DNA of 64,000 nt. Source: Arachis hypogaea (taxonomy: Eukaryota; Streptophyta; Magnoliopsida; Fabales; Fabaceae). This document shows positions 1 to 11,856 of this stretch, in pieces. The notes under the pieces are model-generated. The model did no database searches and had not been told where the DNA came from. It saw only the letters and a list, made by a program, of their open reading frames with translations. The translations under genes and the position numbers were made by a program. How positions within the stretch are numbered: position 1 is the stretch's first letter; every line of letters starts with the position of its first letter. The DNA is taken from contig NC_092045.1 of NCBI RefSeq assembly GCF_003086295.3, positions 92,208,693 through 92,272,692 of the forward strand, given 5' to 3'.

Positions 1-1105
1 CTTTGAAAAAGGAAAGAAATTGATTTTGAAAAAGATTTGATTGAAAAATTGATTTGAAAAAGATTTGATTTTGAAAAGATTTTGAAAACTAAAAAAATTT
101 GATTTGAAAACAAAATCTTCCCCCTGTAGCCATCCTGGCGTTAAACGCCCAGAATGGTGCACATTCTGGCGTTTAACGCCCAAAATACTACCCTTTTGGG
201 CATTAAACGCCCAACCAGGTACCCTGGCTGGCGTTTAAACGCCAGTTTGTCCTTCTTCACTGGGCGTTTTGAACGCCCAGCTTTTTCTGTATAATTCTTC
301 TGCTGTATGTTCTGAATCTTCAATTCTCTGTATCATTGACTTGAGAAGACACAAATTAAAAATATTTTTGGATTTTTAATAAGGAAAAATCAAAATGCAA
401 CAAGAATCAAATAACAATGCATGCAAGACACCAAACTTAGCAGTTTGTATACTACTGACACTAACAACATGAGAATGCATATGAGACACACAAAACACTC
501 AAGTCAATTGAATTTAAAGATCAGAGCACGAAAATTATCAAGAATTACTTGAGAATCCTTAAGACACATGAATGAATGCATGCAATTGACACCAAACTTA
601 AGATGAGACACTAGACTTAAACAAGAAATTTTTTTGGATTTTATGATTTTTGTAATTTTTTTGTGTTTTTCGAAAATTAAGTGGAAAAAGGTATCAAAAT
701 TCTTAATGAGAATTCCAGGAATCAGTGCAATGCTAGTCTAAGACTCCGGTCCAGGAATTAGACATGGCTTCACAGCCAGCCAAGCTTTCAAAGAAAGCTT
801 CGGTCCAAAATACTAGACATGGCCAAAGGCCAGCCAAGCCTTAGCAGATCACTGCTCCAAGAGCAAGATTGATAAAAATCAACAAGCTCTTGTGATGATA
901 AGTTGAAACCTCGGTCCAATGAAATTAGACATGGCTTCACAGCCAGCCAGACTTCAACAAATCATCATGAAACTCTAGAATTCATCTTCAAGAATTTCGA
1001 AAAAAAAATACCTAATCTAAGCAACAAGATGAACCGTCAGTTGTCCAAACTGAAACAATCCTTGGCACTGATGTTACCAAAAGCTTGCTCAAAACTTGAA
1101 CAATT
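1..1105 (-). other. Untranslated leader of retrotransposon 1
   Basis: This is noncoding leader between the PBS and the absent gag. It has repeated phrases such as 'tagacatggc..cagcca' at about 760, 825 and 930. At about 125-285 there is a cluster of GGCGTTTAAACGCC-type palindromes. Short open frames here have no recognisable domain. Confidence 0.7.
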
Positions 1106-1122
1106 CCCCGGCAACGGCGCCA
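1106..1122 (-). other. Retrotransposon primer binding site
   Basis: On the minus strand the sequence is TGGCGCCGTTGCCGGGG, six bases downstream of the LTR end. This is the tRNA-primed PBS typical of Athila/Tat-group elements. It fixes both the orientation and the LTR boundary of element 1. Confidence 0.9.
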
Positions 1123-1128
1123 AAAACT

Positions 1129-2869
1129 TGGTACGCGAAATTGTGAACAATACTTTTCACAACTCTCATAATCCCCGGTCATGAACCCCAAAAACTTGGT
1201 GTTCAATACCATGACATTACACAACTTCGCACAACTAACCAGCAAGTGCACTGGGTCGTCCAAGTAATAAACCTTACGCGAGTAAGGGTCGATCCCACGG
1301 AGATTGTTAGTATGAAGCAAGCTATGGTCATCTTGTAAATCTTAGTCAGGCAAACTCAAATGGATATGGTGATGAACGAAAATAACACAAAGGTAAAGAT
1401 AGAGATACTTATGTAATTCATTGGTAGGAACTTCAGATAAGCGCATGAAGATGCCTTCCCTTCCGTCTCTCTGCTTTCCTACTGTCTTCATCCAATCCTT
1501 CTTATTCCTTTCCATGGCAAGCTTGTGTAGGGTTTCACCGTTGTCAATGGCTACCTCCCATCCTCTCAGTGAAAACGATTGCCAATGCTCTGTCACAGCA
1601 TGCTGAATTCAGCTGTCGGTTCTCGGTCAGGCCGGAATAGAATCCATCGATTCTTTTGCGTCTGTCACTAACGCCCCGCCTGCTAGGAGTTTGAAGCACG
1701 TCACAGTCATTCAATCATTGAATCCTACTCAGAATACCACAGACAAGGTTAGACCTTCCGGATTCTCTTGAATGCCGCCATCAGTTCTTGCCTATACCAC
1801 GAAGACTCTGATCTCACGGAACGGTTGGCTCGGTTGTTAGGCGAGCACTCGGTTGTCAGGCGATCAACCATGCATCGTGCAATCAGGAATCCAAGAGATA
1901 TTCACTAGAGCCTTGGTTGCTTGTAGAACAAAAGTGGTTGTCAGTCACCTTGTTCATGGGTGAGAATGGTGATGAGTGTCACGGATCATCACATTCATCA
2001 AGTTGAAGAACAAGTGATATCTTAGAACAAGAACAAGCGGAATTGAATGGAAGAACAATAGTAATTGCATTAATACTCGAGGTACAGCAGAGCTCCACAC
2101 CTTAATCTATGGTGTGTAGAAGCTCCACCGTTGAAAATACATAAGCACAAGGTCTAGGCATGGCCGTGAGGCCAGCCTCCCAATGATCAACAGATCTAAA
2201 GATCAAAAGATTCCAAAGATCCGAAGATTGCTACCAAAGTCTACTAATACAATAGTAAAAGGTCCTACTTATAGAGAACTAGTAGCCTAAGGTTTACAGA
2301 AATGAGTAATGACATAAAAATCCACTTCCGGGCCCACTTGGTGTGTGCTTGGGCTGAGCAATAAAGCATTTTCGTGTAGAGACTCTTCTTGGAGTTAAAC
2401 GCCAGCTTTTATGCCAGTTTGGGCGTTTAACTCCCATTTTGGTGCCAGTTCCGGCGTTTAACGCTGGGATTTCTGAGGGTGACTTTGAACGCCGGTTTGG
2501 GCCATCAAATCTTGGGCAAAGTATGGATTATCACATATTGCTGGAAAGCCCAGGATGTCTACTTTCCAACGCCATTGAGAGCGCGCCAATTGGGCTTCTG
2601 TAGCTCCAGAAAATTCACTTCGAGTGCAGGGAGGTCAGAATCCAATAGCATCTGCAGTCCTTTTTGGTCTCTGAATCAGATTTTTGCTCAGGTCCCTCAA
2701 TTTCAGCCAGAAAATACCTGAAATTACAGAAAAACACACAAACTCATAGTAAAGTCCAGAAAAGTGAATTTTAACTAAAAACTAATAAAAATATACTAAA
2801 AACTAACTATATCATACCAAAAACATACTAAAAATAATGCCAAAAAGTGTATAAATTATCCGCTCATCA
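1129..2869 (-). repeat. 5' LTR of retrotransposon 1
   Basis: The minus strand starts TGATGAGCGGATAATTTATA at 2869 and ends TACCA at 1129, giving a 1741-bp LTR with TG...CA ends. It holds GGCGTTTAAC-type palindromes at about 2393-2475. Short reading frames across it are accidental. Its start is shared with the LTR fragments at 3253-3648 and 10656-11856, but those diverge in sequence and belong to a different subfamily. Confidence 0.9.
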
Positions 2870-3252
2870 CTACTGTACGAAAAATGTGGGGAATTGCGTA
2901 CGCACGCACCACACCCTTGTCCCGTATGACGAGCTAGTGCCCGGTAAGAACTGTGGCATCCAGGGCTGAAGTGTACGTGGGAGTAGAAGAGTGATGAAAC
3001 TGTCTGATGCTCTGCTCCCTGTCCAGAATTGATTCGTGAGGCATTGCATCGAGGCCAAATCAACGGTATGAAGCTGGAATTCATCCTCAAACCTTATCTT
3101 CTCAACCATCTACTCCCCGTGATAGCTGCTGAATGGCTCGACATCATGCCACACAGGTAGTGAAGTGTCCTATAGATGGCCTGATGCAGTAGACCTCCTG
3201 AACCAGATGGATAACCCGGCGTGGGAGGTGGAGGCGGTGGTGGTGGTGGGGG
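2870..3252 (-). pseudogene. PMD/MAIN-like gene fragment (downstream part)
   Basis: On the minus strand this piece begins with a proline-rich stretch (about nine Pro codons, then TPGYPSGSGG) and continues as a degraded coding sequence. It joins in a sensible frame to the sequence ending at 11857 once the intervening retrotransposon is removed (GGDDS followed by poly-Pro). I therefore read it as the 3' continuation of the PMD pseudogene at 11857-14194. It is cut again by retrotransposon 1 at 2869. Confidence 0.6.
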
Positions 3253-3648
3253 TTGGCTAGCGTTTAAATGCCAGTTTGGACCATCAAATCTTGGACAAAA
3301 TATGGACTATTATACATTGATGGAAAGCCCAAGATGTTAGCTTTCCAACCCAATTAAGAGAGCGCTAATTGGATTTTTGTAGCTCTATAAAAATGCGTTT
3401 GAGTGCAGGGAGGTCAGAATCCAACAGCATCTGCAGTCCTTTCTCAGCCTCTGAATCAGATAATTGCTCAGGTCCCTCAATTTTAGTCAGAAAATACCTA
3501 AAATTATAGAAAACACACAAACTCATAGTGAAGTCCAGAAATGTGATTTTTGAATAAAAATTAATAAAAACATAACAAAAAGTGAATAAAACATGCTAAA
3601 AACTATATGAAAACACTACCAAAAAGCGTATAAAATATCCGCTCATCA
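3253..3648 (-). repeat. Truncated 3' LTR of retrotransposon 2
   Basis: The minus strand begins TGATGAGCGGATATTTTATA at 3648 and is homologous to 11462-11856 across its whole length (for example 'ccagtttggaccatcaaatc'). It stops at about 3253, where the PMD poly-proline sequence begins, so only the first 396 bp of the LTR survive. Confidence 0.85.
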
Positions 3649-3826
3649 CAACACCAAACTTAAATTGTTGCTTGTCCCCAAGCAACTAGACAAATAAAAT
3701 AGGATAAAAAGAAGATTATGGTGCAATAAAATCTCAGAGTCTTTAATGAAGCTCAAATTCAAATTAGATGAGTGGGGCTTATAGCTTTTTGCTTCTGAAT
3801 AGTTTTGGCATCTCATTTTAACCTCA
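3649..3826 (-). other. 3' untranslated tail of retrotransposon 2
   Basis: On the minus strand this reads GAGATGCCAAAAC ... TTGCTTGGGGACAAGCAAC ... AAGTTTGGTGTTG and then the LTR start. It is the region that precedes the 3' LTR in this family. Its plus-strand counterpart breaks off near 10655, which supports an inversion breakpoint here. Confidence 0.65.
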
Positions 3827-6800
3827 GAAACTCCACCAAGAGGAACAGGATAAACAATTTGCCTGCTTTGCAGACTATCTCAGGACTCTTGAAATAAAGA
3901 TTCCGTTTGTAGAGGCACTTGAGCAAATACCTCTTACGCTAAGTTCATGAAAGAGATCTTAAGTCATAAGAAGGATTGGAGGGAGACTGAAAAAGTTTTT
4001 CTCACTGAAGAATGTAGTGCAGTCATTTTAAAAAGCTTACCAGAGAAGCTTAAAGATCCTGGAAGCTTTATGATATCATGCACATTAGAGGATGTTTGTA
4101 CTAAGACAGCTTTATGTGATCTTGGGGCAAGTATCAACCTGATACCTGCATCCACTATCAGAAAGCTTGGTTTGACTGAAGAAGTCAAACCAACCCAAAT
4201 GTGTCTCCAACTTGCTGATGGCTCCATTAAAATTCAATTAGGCATAATTGAGGACATGATTGTCAAGGTTGGGCCATTTGCCTTTCCCACTGACTTTGTA
4301 ATGCTGGAAATAGAGGAGCACAAGAGTGCAACTCTCATTCTAGGAAGACCTTTTCTAGCAACTAGACGAACCCTCATTGACGTCTAAAAAGGGGAGGTAA
4401 CCTTGAGAGTCAATGAGGATGAGTTTAAGTTGAATGCTGTCAAAGCTATGCAGCATCCAGACACATCAAAAGACTGCATGAGCATTGATATTATTGACTC
4501 CCTGGTGGAAGAGGTCAATATGACTGAGAGTCTCGAATCAGAGCTAGAGGACATTTTTAAAGATGTTCAGCCTGATTTAGAGGAACCAGAGAAAACAGAA
4601 GAACCTCTGAAAACTCCTCAGGAAGAGGAAAAGCCTCCTAAACCCGAGCTCAAACCACTACCACCATCCTGGAATATGCATTTCTAGGAGAAGATGACAC
4701 TTTTTCGTAATCATAAGCTCTGCTTTAGAGCCACAGGAAGAGAAAGTACTAATTCAGGTGCTAAGGACACACAAGACAGCTCTTGGATGGTCCATAAGTG
4801 ATATTAAGGGCATTAGCCCAGCCAGATACATGCACAAGATCCTATTGAAGGATGATGCTAAGCTAGTGGTTCAACCACAAAGGCGACTAAATCCAGCCAT
4901 GAAAGAGGTGGTGCCGAAAGAGGTCACTAAGTTACTAGAGGCTGGGATTATTTATCCTATTTCTGATAGCCCCTGGGTGATCCCTGTCCAAGTTGTCCCC
5001 AAGAAGGGAGGTACGACAGTGGTTCATAATGAAAAGAATGAACTGGTTCCCATAAGAATAGTTACAGGGTGGCGTATGTGTATTGACTACAGAAGGCTCA
5101 ATACAGCTACCAGAAAGGATCATTTTCCTTTACCATTTATAGACCAGATGCTAGAGAGACTAGCAGGTCATGAATACTACTGATTTTTGAACGGCTATTC
5201 AGGTTACAACCAAATTGCAGTAGACCCTCAGGACGAAGAAAAAATAGCATTCACATGTTCATCTGGAGTATTTGCCTACAGAAGGATGCCAAGTGGTCTG
5301 TGCAATGCATCTGTAACCTTTCAGAGATGCATGCTCTGTATCTTCTCTAATATGGTAGAGAAATTTCTGGAAGTCTTCATGGATGACTTCTCAATATTTG
5401 GAGACTTATTCAGCTCATATCTTAACCATCTAGCACTTATTCTAAAAAGGTGCCAAGAGATTAACCTGGTTTTAAATTGGGAGAAATGTCACTTTATGGT
5501 GACTAAAGGGATTGTCCTTGAGCACAGAATTTTGAACAAAGGGATAGAGGTAGATCAAGCTAAGGTAGAGGTAATTGAAAAATTACCACCACCTGCCAAT
5601 GTTAAGGCAATCAGAAGCTTTCTGGGGCATGTAGGATTCTATAGGAGGTTTATATAAGATTTTTCAAAAATTGTAAAATCTCTGAGTAATCTGCTAGCCG
5701 CTGATACACCATTTGTCTTTGACACAGAGTGTTTGCAGGCCTTTGAGACTCTGAAAGCTAAGCTGGTCATAGCACCAGTCATTTCTGCACCAGACTGGAG
5801 ATTACCATTCAAACTAATGTGTGATGCCAGTGACCATGCCATTGGTGCAGTATTGAGACAGAGGCATGACAAGCTTCTGCATGTCATTTATTATGCTAGC
5901 CGTATTTTAAATGACACGCAAAAAAATTACACAACCACAGAAAAGGAGTTGCTTGCAGTGGTTTATGCCATTGACAAGTTCAGATCTTATTTAGTAGGAT
6001 CAAAAGTGATTGTGTACACTGACCATGCTACTCTAAAATATCTCCTCACAAAGTAGAATTCAAAACCCAGACTCATAAGATGGGTGTTGCTTCTGCAAAA
6101 GTTTGATATAGAAATAAGAGACAGAAAAGGGACAGAGAACCAAGTAGCCGATCACCTGTCCCGGATAGAACCAGTAGCGGGAGCGTCCCTCCCTCCTACT
6201 GAGATCTCTGAAACCTTTCCGGATGAGCAACTCTTTGCCATTCAGGAAGTACCATAGTTTGCAAACATTGCAAACTATAAAGCTGTGAGATTCATACCCA
6301 AAGAGTACAATAGGCAGCAAACAAAAAAATTGGTTTCTCATGCAAAGTACTACTTGTGGGATGAACCATATCTCTTTAAGAGATGTGTAGATAGAATAAT
6401 CCGTAGATGTATGCCTGGAGAAGAGGCACAAAAGATCCTATGAAATTGCCATGGATCACAATATGGAGGATATTTCGGAGGTGAGCGAACAACCACAAAG
6501 GTTCTCCAATGTGGCTTCTACTGGCCTACTCTCTATAGAGACTCCCAAGAGTTTGTACGTAAATGTGACAGTTGCCAGAGAGCTGGTAATCTGCCTTATG
6601 GTTATGCCATGCCTCATCAAGGGATCTTAGAGATTGAGTTGTTTGATGTATGGGGTATTGACTTTATGGGGCCTTTCCCGCCATCATACTCAAACACTTA
6701 TATTCTGGTGGCAGTAGACTATGTATCTAAGTGGGTAGAAGCAATTGCAACACCCACTAATGATACTAAGATAGTGATGTAGTTCCTCCAGAAGCATATC

Positions 6801-7529
6801 TTCAGCCGGTTCGGTGTCCCTAGGGTATTGATCAGTGATGGAGGCACTCATTTCTGCAATAAATAGCTTGACTCTGCTTTGATCCGATATGGAATTAACC
6901 ACAAAGTGGCAACTCCATATCACCCATAGATAAATGGGCAGGCTGAAGTCTCAAATAAAGAACTAAAACAAATCCTGGAATGGACTGTAAGTACCCGTAG
7001 AAGGGATTAGGCAAGAAGTCTGGATGATGCTCTGTGGGCATACAGAACTGCATTCAAAACTCCTATAGGGACCTCTCCATACCAGCTTGTGCATGGAAAA
7101 GCATGTCATCTGCCAGTGGAATTGGAACACAAGGCCTACTGGACAACCAGGTTCCTCAACCTTGATGCTAAGGTAGCTGGAGAGAAAAGATTACTCCAGT
7201 TGAATGAGCTAGAGGAGTTTAGGCTCAATGCTTTCGAAAATGCTAAAATTTACAAGGAGAAAGCAAAAAGGTGGCATGACAGAAAGCTGTCATCTAGAGT
7301 CTTTGAGCCAGGACAGAAGGTTCTGCTATTTAACTCTATGCTCATATTGTTCCCTGGGAAATTGAAATTTCAGTGGAAGGGACCACATGTGATTACAAGT
7401 GTGTCACCATATGGATATGTAGAGCTTCAGGATATTGATGATAAAAAGTTCATTGTTAATGGACAAAGAGTCAAGCATTATTTTGAAGGCAATATTGGAG
7501 CAAAATACTCAAGACTGAGACTAGATTAA
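3827..7529 (+). pseudogene. Ty3/Athila-type pol polyprotein, decayed and 5'-truncated
   Basis: This is the retrotransposon polyprotein in order. The aspartic protease region (about 3947-4390) has the CDLGASINLIP motif. Reverse transcriptase (about 4758-5657) has RMCIDYRRLN and FMDDFS, the YxDD-box equivalent. RNase H (about 5733-6056) has CDASDHAIGAVL and TTTEKELLAVVYA. Integrase (about 6400-7080) has [14 protein letters not shown], the catalytic D in LISDGGTHF, and NGQAEVSN. The C-terminal integrase tail (7089-7529) ends LRLD. Premature stops at 4385 (TAA), 5181 (TGA), 5655 (TAA) and 6054 (TAG), plus frameshifts near 4687 and through the integrase, make it nonfunctional. Gag is absent and the 5' edge is the breakpoint at about 3827. 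It is on the strand opposite to the flanking LTR pieces. Confidence 0.92.
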
Positions 7530-8602
7530 AGCTCAGTAAAGTCCAGCTAACGACAGTAAAGAAGCGCTTGCTGGGAGGCAACCCATTCATTAGCAGAAAT
7601 TAGATGTTTATAACAATTATATGAGTTTATTTAATTTTGTTATTCATGTTTATTAATACATTTCAGTAAATAATACAGAGAAATAAAGGTTCAGAACATA
7701 AAGTAGAGGAATCACAGAGAAAAATAGCTCACTAGCGTTAAAACGCCAGTAAAGAGGCATTTTGGACGTTAAACGCCATAATGGCTATCATTCTGGGCAT
7801 TTAACGCTAGTAAAGGTATCATTCTGGGCGTTAAACGCCAGAATGGATAGTATTCTGGGCGTTTAACGCCAGAAACAGTAGCATCCTGGGCGTTTAGAAA
7901 AACGCCCAGTAACAAAGGATTTCTGGCGTCTAACGCCAGGTAGGGTACATGCCTGGGCGTTAAACGCCCAAAATGGCTACCAGATGGGCGTTACCCTGCC
8001 TGGTGTTAAACGCTCAAAATGGCTACCAGATGGGCGTTAAACGCCAGAACAGCAAGGGGGAGGTAATTTTGTTTCCAATTTAATTTTTTTTCGAATTTTC
8101 ATGTTTTTATTCCTAATTTTCTGCATAAAATGTTACAACTATTCATCTTTCAATTTCCATTTCCAAAAATTAATAATTTTATAAATTCTTTTTAATTCTT
8201 TTTTAATTCTTTTTCAAAACATTTTTAAAACTCATTTATCTTTCCAATTTCTTTCCAAATCTTTTTAATTCATCCATGTTATCTTTTCATTCTTAGATGC
8301 ATTAACAAAAATTCAGATTGCACTTCCTCATATCTTTTTCATCTCTTTTAAATTTTAAATCTTATCTTTTTCATATCATGTTTATCTTTTATCAATCATA
8401 TCTTTCTATCTTATCTTTTTCTAAAAATTCGAAAACCATTCCCCCTCCCTTTTAAATACACATTCGGCCAACCTCCTTGACCCATTATTTGAATCTTTCT
8501 CTCCCTCTATTTCTCTCATTTCTTTTCTTTTGCTTGAGGACAAGCAAACCTCTAAGTTTGGTGTGATTTTCCGTGATCACTGAGCTAAAACAGACCCATA
8601 TC
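7530..8602 (+). repeat. Noncoding spacer with GGCGTTTAACGCC palindrome cluster
   Basis: This is the spacer between pol and the 3' ORF. From about 7735 to 8062 a palindromic core (GGGCGTTAAACGCC / GGCGTTTAACGCC) recurs about every 20-30 bp, separated by short phrases such as 'agaatggtatcattct'. The remainder (8063-8520) is AT-rich and T-rich. It ends with TTTGCTTGAGGACAAGCAAA, an imperfect inverted repeat just before the next reading frame. Confidence 0.8.
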
Positions 8603-9734
8603 ATGGCCCCTAAAGGAAAACAAACCACTCCAAGAGGCAAGAAAGAAAATAATCCAAAACTACCTTGGATACATGAGAGGTTCTGCACCAAAGAACATGC
8701 AGACCATTACTTCAAAATTGTGTACAGAAGATCAGTGATTTCGGAAGTTAAGTTCAATCTGAAAGAAGACAAATACCCGGAGATCCAAGAATAGATTCGA
8801 AATAGGGGCTGAAAAGTCCTAGCTAATCCTGAGATACATGTTGGAAGAAACATGATCTAGGAATTCTATGTAAATCTGTGGATTCCAGATAAGCAAAGAA
8901 TAGATGGAACTATTTTCTACTCTTTTCGGACTATGGTCAGAGGGAAGGTTATTCACTTCTACCTTGACAAAGTAAGAGAAGTCCTCAAACTTCCTCAACT
9001 ACAAGATGATCCAGAATCCTTTAATAGGAGAATGGCTAAAGATAAAAAGCTGGATCAAGTTCTAGAGGACATATGCCTCCCTAGAACCGAGTGGATAACC
9101 AATTCAAAAGGTGTCCCAAACCAACTGGAGAGAGGAGATCTCAAACCAGTTACCAGGGGATGGCTGGATTTCATTGGGTGTTCTATACTTCCCACCAGTA
9201 ATCGCTATGAAGTCACTATCAAAAGGGCAGTGATGATTCACTGTATTATGCTGGGAAAAGAAGTGGAGGTTCATCAGCTAATTCCTTGTGAAATTTATAT
9301 ATTTGCAAACAAGGAATCCACTGATGCCAAATTAGCTTACCCAAACTTGATTAGTCTGTTATGTAAGGATGCGGGGGATAAAGATAGGTGTGGATGAGTA
9401 TATCCCAGTTGAACGCCCAATCACAAAAAAGGTAATGGATGGACCTCAAGTTCAAGACAACCCCATCAAGAGGAGGGTGCATGAGTTCCTCCCAGAACTT
9501 TCTCAATTTGACTATTGGGCCTGCTTAGAAGCATCTGTTAACAATCTGCAAGAAGCTATGGATCAACTCAAAGAAGAGCAGCAGAATCAAAACAACATGC
9601 TCTGCAAACTGCTCAAAGAACAAGAGAAGAAAGGGCGTGAGATACAGGAGCTAAAGCGCCAGAAGCTGTCCCTTGAAGAGCCAGACATCCCACATATTGA
9701 AGGAACACTTATCTCTCAAAATAAAGGTTGTTGA
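8603..9734 (+). pseudogene. Third ORF of Athila-like element (putative plant transposon protein)
   Basis: A retroelement-associated protein downstream of pol, in the position where Athila elements carry an extra (env-like-position) ORF. The start MAPKGKQTTPRGKK is at 8603. A first stop falls at 8792. The frame resumes at about 8933-9397, where TRGWLDFIGCSILPTSN and KRAVMIHCIMLGKEV resemble the 'putative plant transposon protein' domain that I know from legume repeats. A frameshift near 9370 leads to a C-terminal part with a likely coiled coil (Q/E/K-rich, about 9540-9670). No signal peptide or membrane segment is visible, so I do not call it an envelope. Function is unknown. Two stops and one frameshift make it a pseudogene. 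Confidence 0.75.
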
Positions 9735-10655
9735 GTCCTAACTCTGTGATAACTTTTGTTATTAGAAACCTATTTTAAGAGTTACATGAGCATTAGTATT
9801 AGAGTTGTTTATTTTTTTATTATTATTCCATAAGTATTAGTAGCTTTTAAATTTCCATTTTTCCATTGCATGAGTAGTACTTTATTTTTTATTTTTCCAA
9901 TTTGGCTATAATTTACTTTTCTTATCATCATTAAACATGAATAAAATAGTAGATTTTTTTAGAAGAGTAAAGGTGCAAACATTTCGAGTATATAATAAGA
10001 AAAATTCAAATTAATTATATGTGGTGGCATTACTTTAGCTCTCTAAATGAATGCATAAATAGTGCATATTTTTTATACTAAAATTTAAGTATTGTTTGGC
10101 TCTTGAAAGAATAAGGTAAACAGAAAAATGTTATTGATAATCTGAAATATCATAAAATTGATTTTTGAAGCAAGAAAAAGCAGTATTAAAAAAAGAGCCT
10201 GTAACCCTTTAAACAAAAAGGCAAGGGTGAAATGGATCCAAGGTTTTGAGTATCAATGGATAGGAGGGCCCAAAGGAATAAAATCTTGGCCTAAGCGGCT
10301 AAATCAAGCGGTCCCTAACCATGTGCTTGTGGCATGAAGGTCCAAGTGAAAAGCTTGGACTGAGTGGTTAAAGTCGTGATCCAAAGCAAAAGAGTGTGCT
10401 TAAGAACTCTGGGCATTTATGTGTGTGTGGCATTTATGTATGTGTGGCATTTATGAGTCACAATCTGAAAAGGTTCACCCAATTATGTGTGTGTGGCATT
10501 TATGTATTCGGTGGTAATACTAGAAAACAAAATGCTAAGGATCACAGCCAAGACTCAAAGAAGCTGTGTTCAAGAATCAATCAAAGTTAAACTAGGAAAT
10601 CAATAACCTTATCTGCATCCTGAGTTCTGAAAGAAGCCAATCATTCTGAGTTTCA
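9735..10655 (+). other. 3' untranslated region of retrotransposon 2
   Basis: Noncoding sequence after ORF3, ending near 10655 where it meets minus-strand LTR sequence. Around 10420-10510 the phrase 'tgtgtgtggcatttatg' occurs three times, probably a small local duplication. It matches the conserved 3' region that I recall for this Arachis family, including 'cttggactgagtggttaaag'. Confidence 0.65.
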
Positions 10656-11856
10656 AAAATACCAGGCACAGCTACTACATGGCTAATCATCTGTCGATTC
10701 TCATTTGTGTCAGAATAGGATCTCTCTATCCTTTTGCACACTGTCACTGTGCCCAACATTCGTGAGTTTGAAGCTCGTCACAGTCATCCCGTCCCAGATC
10801 CTACTCGGAATACCACAGACAAGGTTTAGACTTTTCGGATCTCAAGAATGCTGCAAATTGGTTCTAGCCTCTACCATGAAGGTTCTGATCTCACGAGTTT
10901 GAATGCTTTGTTGTCAGGAGATGCAAGACAAACTCGTGGATTAGAAACCCAAGAGATGTGCACTCAAGCTGTCGCCCAATGACTATGTTGAGCTCAGATA
11001 GAACAGAAGTGGTTGTCAAGCACGTATTCATAAATTTGAGAATGATGATGAGTGTCACGAATCATCACATTCTTCATATTGAAGTACGAGTGAGTATCTT
11101 AGAACAGAAGCAAGCGTGATTGAATAGAAAACAATAGTAATTGCATTAATCCATTGAAACATAGCAGAGCTCCTCACCCCCACCTATGGGGTTTAGAGAC
11201 TCATACCGTAGAAGATACAATATGAGATGTAAAATGTCATAAGTTACAAAATGAATCTCTAAAAGTAGTTTTTATACTAAACTAGTAACCTAGGTTTACA
11301 GAAAATGAGTAACTAAGTGCAGATAGTGCAGAAATCCACTTCCGGGGCCCATTTGGTGAGTGTTTGGGCTGAGCTTTGAAGCTTTCACATGCATAGACCA
11401 TTCTTGGAGTTAAACACCAGCTCTGGTGCCAGTTCCAGCGTTTTATGCCAGAAAAGGGTCTTTGGCTGGCGTTTAAATGCCAGTTTGGACCATCAAATCT
11501 CAGACAAAGTATGGACTATTATACATTACTGGAAAGCCCAAGATGTTAGATTTTCAGTCCAATTGAGATTGCGCCAATTGGATTTTTGTAGCTCCAGAAA
11601 AACGCGTTTGAGTGCAGGGAGGTCAGAATCCAACAGCATCTGCAGTCCTTTCTGAGCTTCTGAATCAGATAATTGCTCAGGTCCCTCAATTTCAGTCAGA
11701 AAATACCTGAAATTACAGAAAAACACACAAACTCATAGTGAAGTCTAGAAATGTGATTTTTGAATAAAAATTAATAAAAATATAAAAAAAGTGAATAAAA
11801 CATGCTAAAACTATATGAAAATACTACCAAAAAGCGTATAAAATATCCGCTCATCA
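10656..11856 (-). repeat. Partial 5' LTR of retrotransposon 2
   Basis: The minus strand starts TGATGAGCGGATATTTTATA at 11856. It runs through the LTR body (parallels with 1129-2869 include the 'gcattaatac/cattaatcc' and 'gatgagtgtcac' segments). It breaks off near 10656 inside the LTR, so the LTR end and PBS are missing. Confidence 0.82.

Larger units (their letters stand above)
1..2869 (-). mobile_element. Athila-like Ty3 LTR retrotransposon 1, 5' part
   Basis: Read on the minus strand, this is the 5' end of an LTR retrotransposon: a complete LTR (2869 down to 1129), a primer binding site, and a long untranslated leader running off the left window edge. The gag and pol genes would lie outside the window. 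The LTR and PBS match an abundant Athila-type family of Arachis that I recognise from memory. It is inserted into a PMD-type gene remnant, whose sequence resumes at 2870. No target duplication can be checked because the other end is missing. Confidence 0.85.
3253..11856. mobile_element. Athila-like LTR retrotransposon 2, internally inverted
   Basis: Both outer pieces are minus-strand: an LTR start plus preceding 3' untranslated sequence (3253-3826) on the left, and an LTR start and middle (10656-11856) on the right. The interior (about 3827-10655: pol, palindrome cluster, ORF3, 3' noncoding) is plus-strand. Flipping the interior restores the order 5' LTR, pol, ORF3, 3' noncoding, 3' LTR on the minus strand. 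It would still lack the end of the 5' LTR, the PBS, the leader and gag. The element sits inside the PMD pseudogene. Confidence 0.75.

Noticed and set aside
903..1320. Short frames over the leader and LTR end of retrotransposon 1
   Set aside because: They cover the PBS and LTR end and show no domain; position in a known retroelement explains them.
8603..9734. Envelope protein in the third ORF of the Athila-like element
   Set aside because: The position fits the env-like slot, but there is no signal peptide, no membrane segment and the domain is a plant transposon type.
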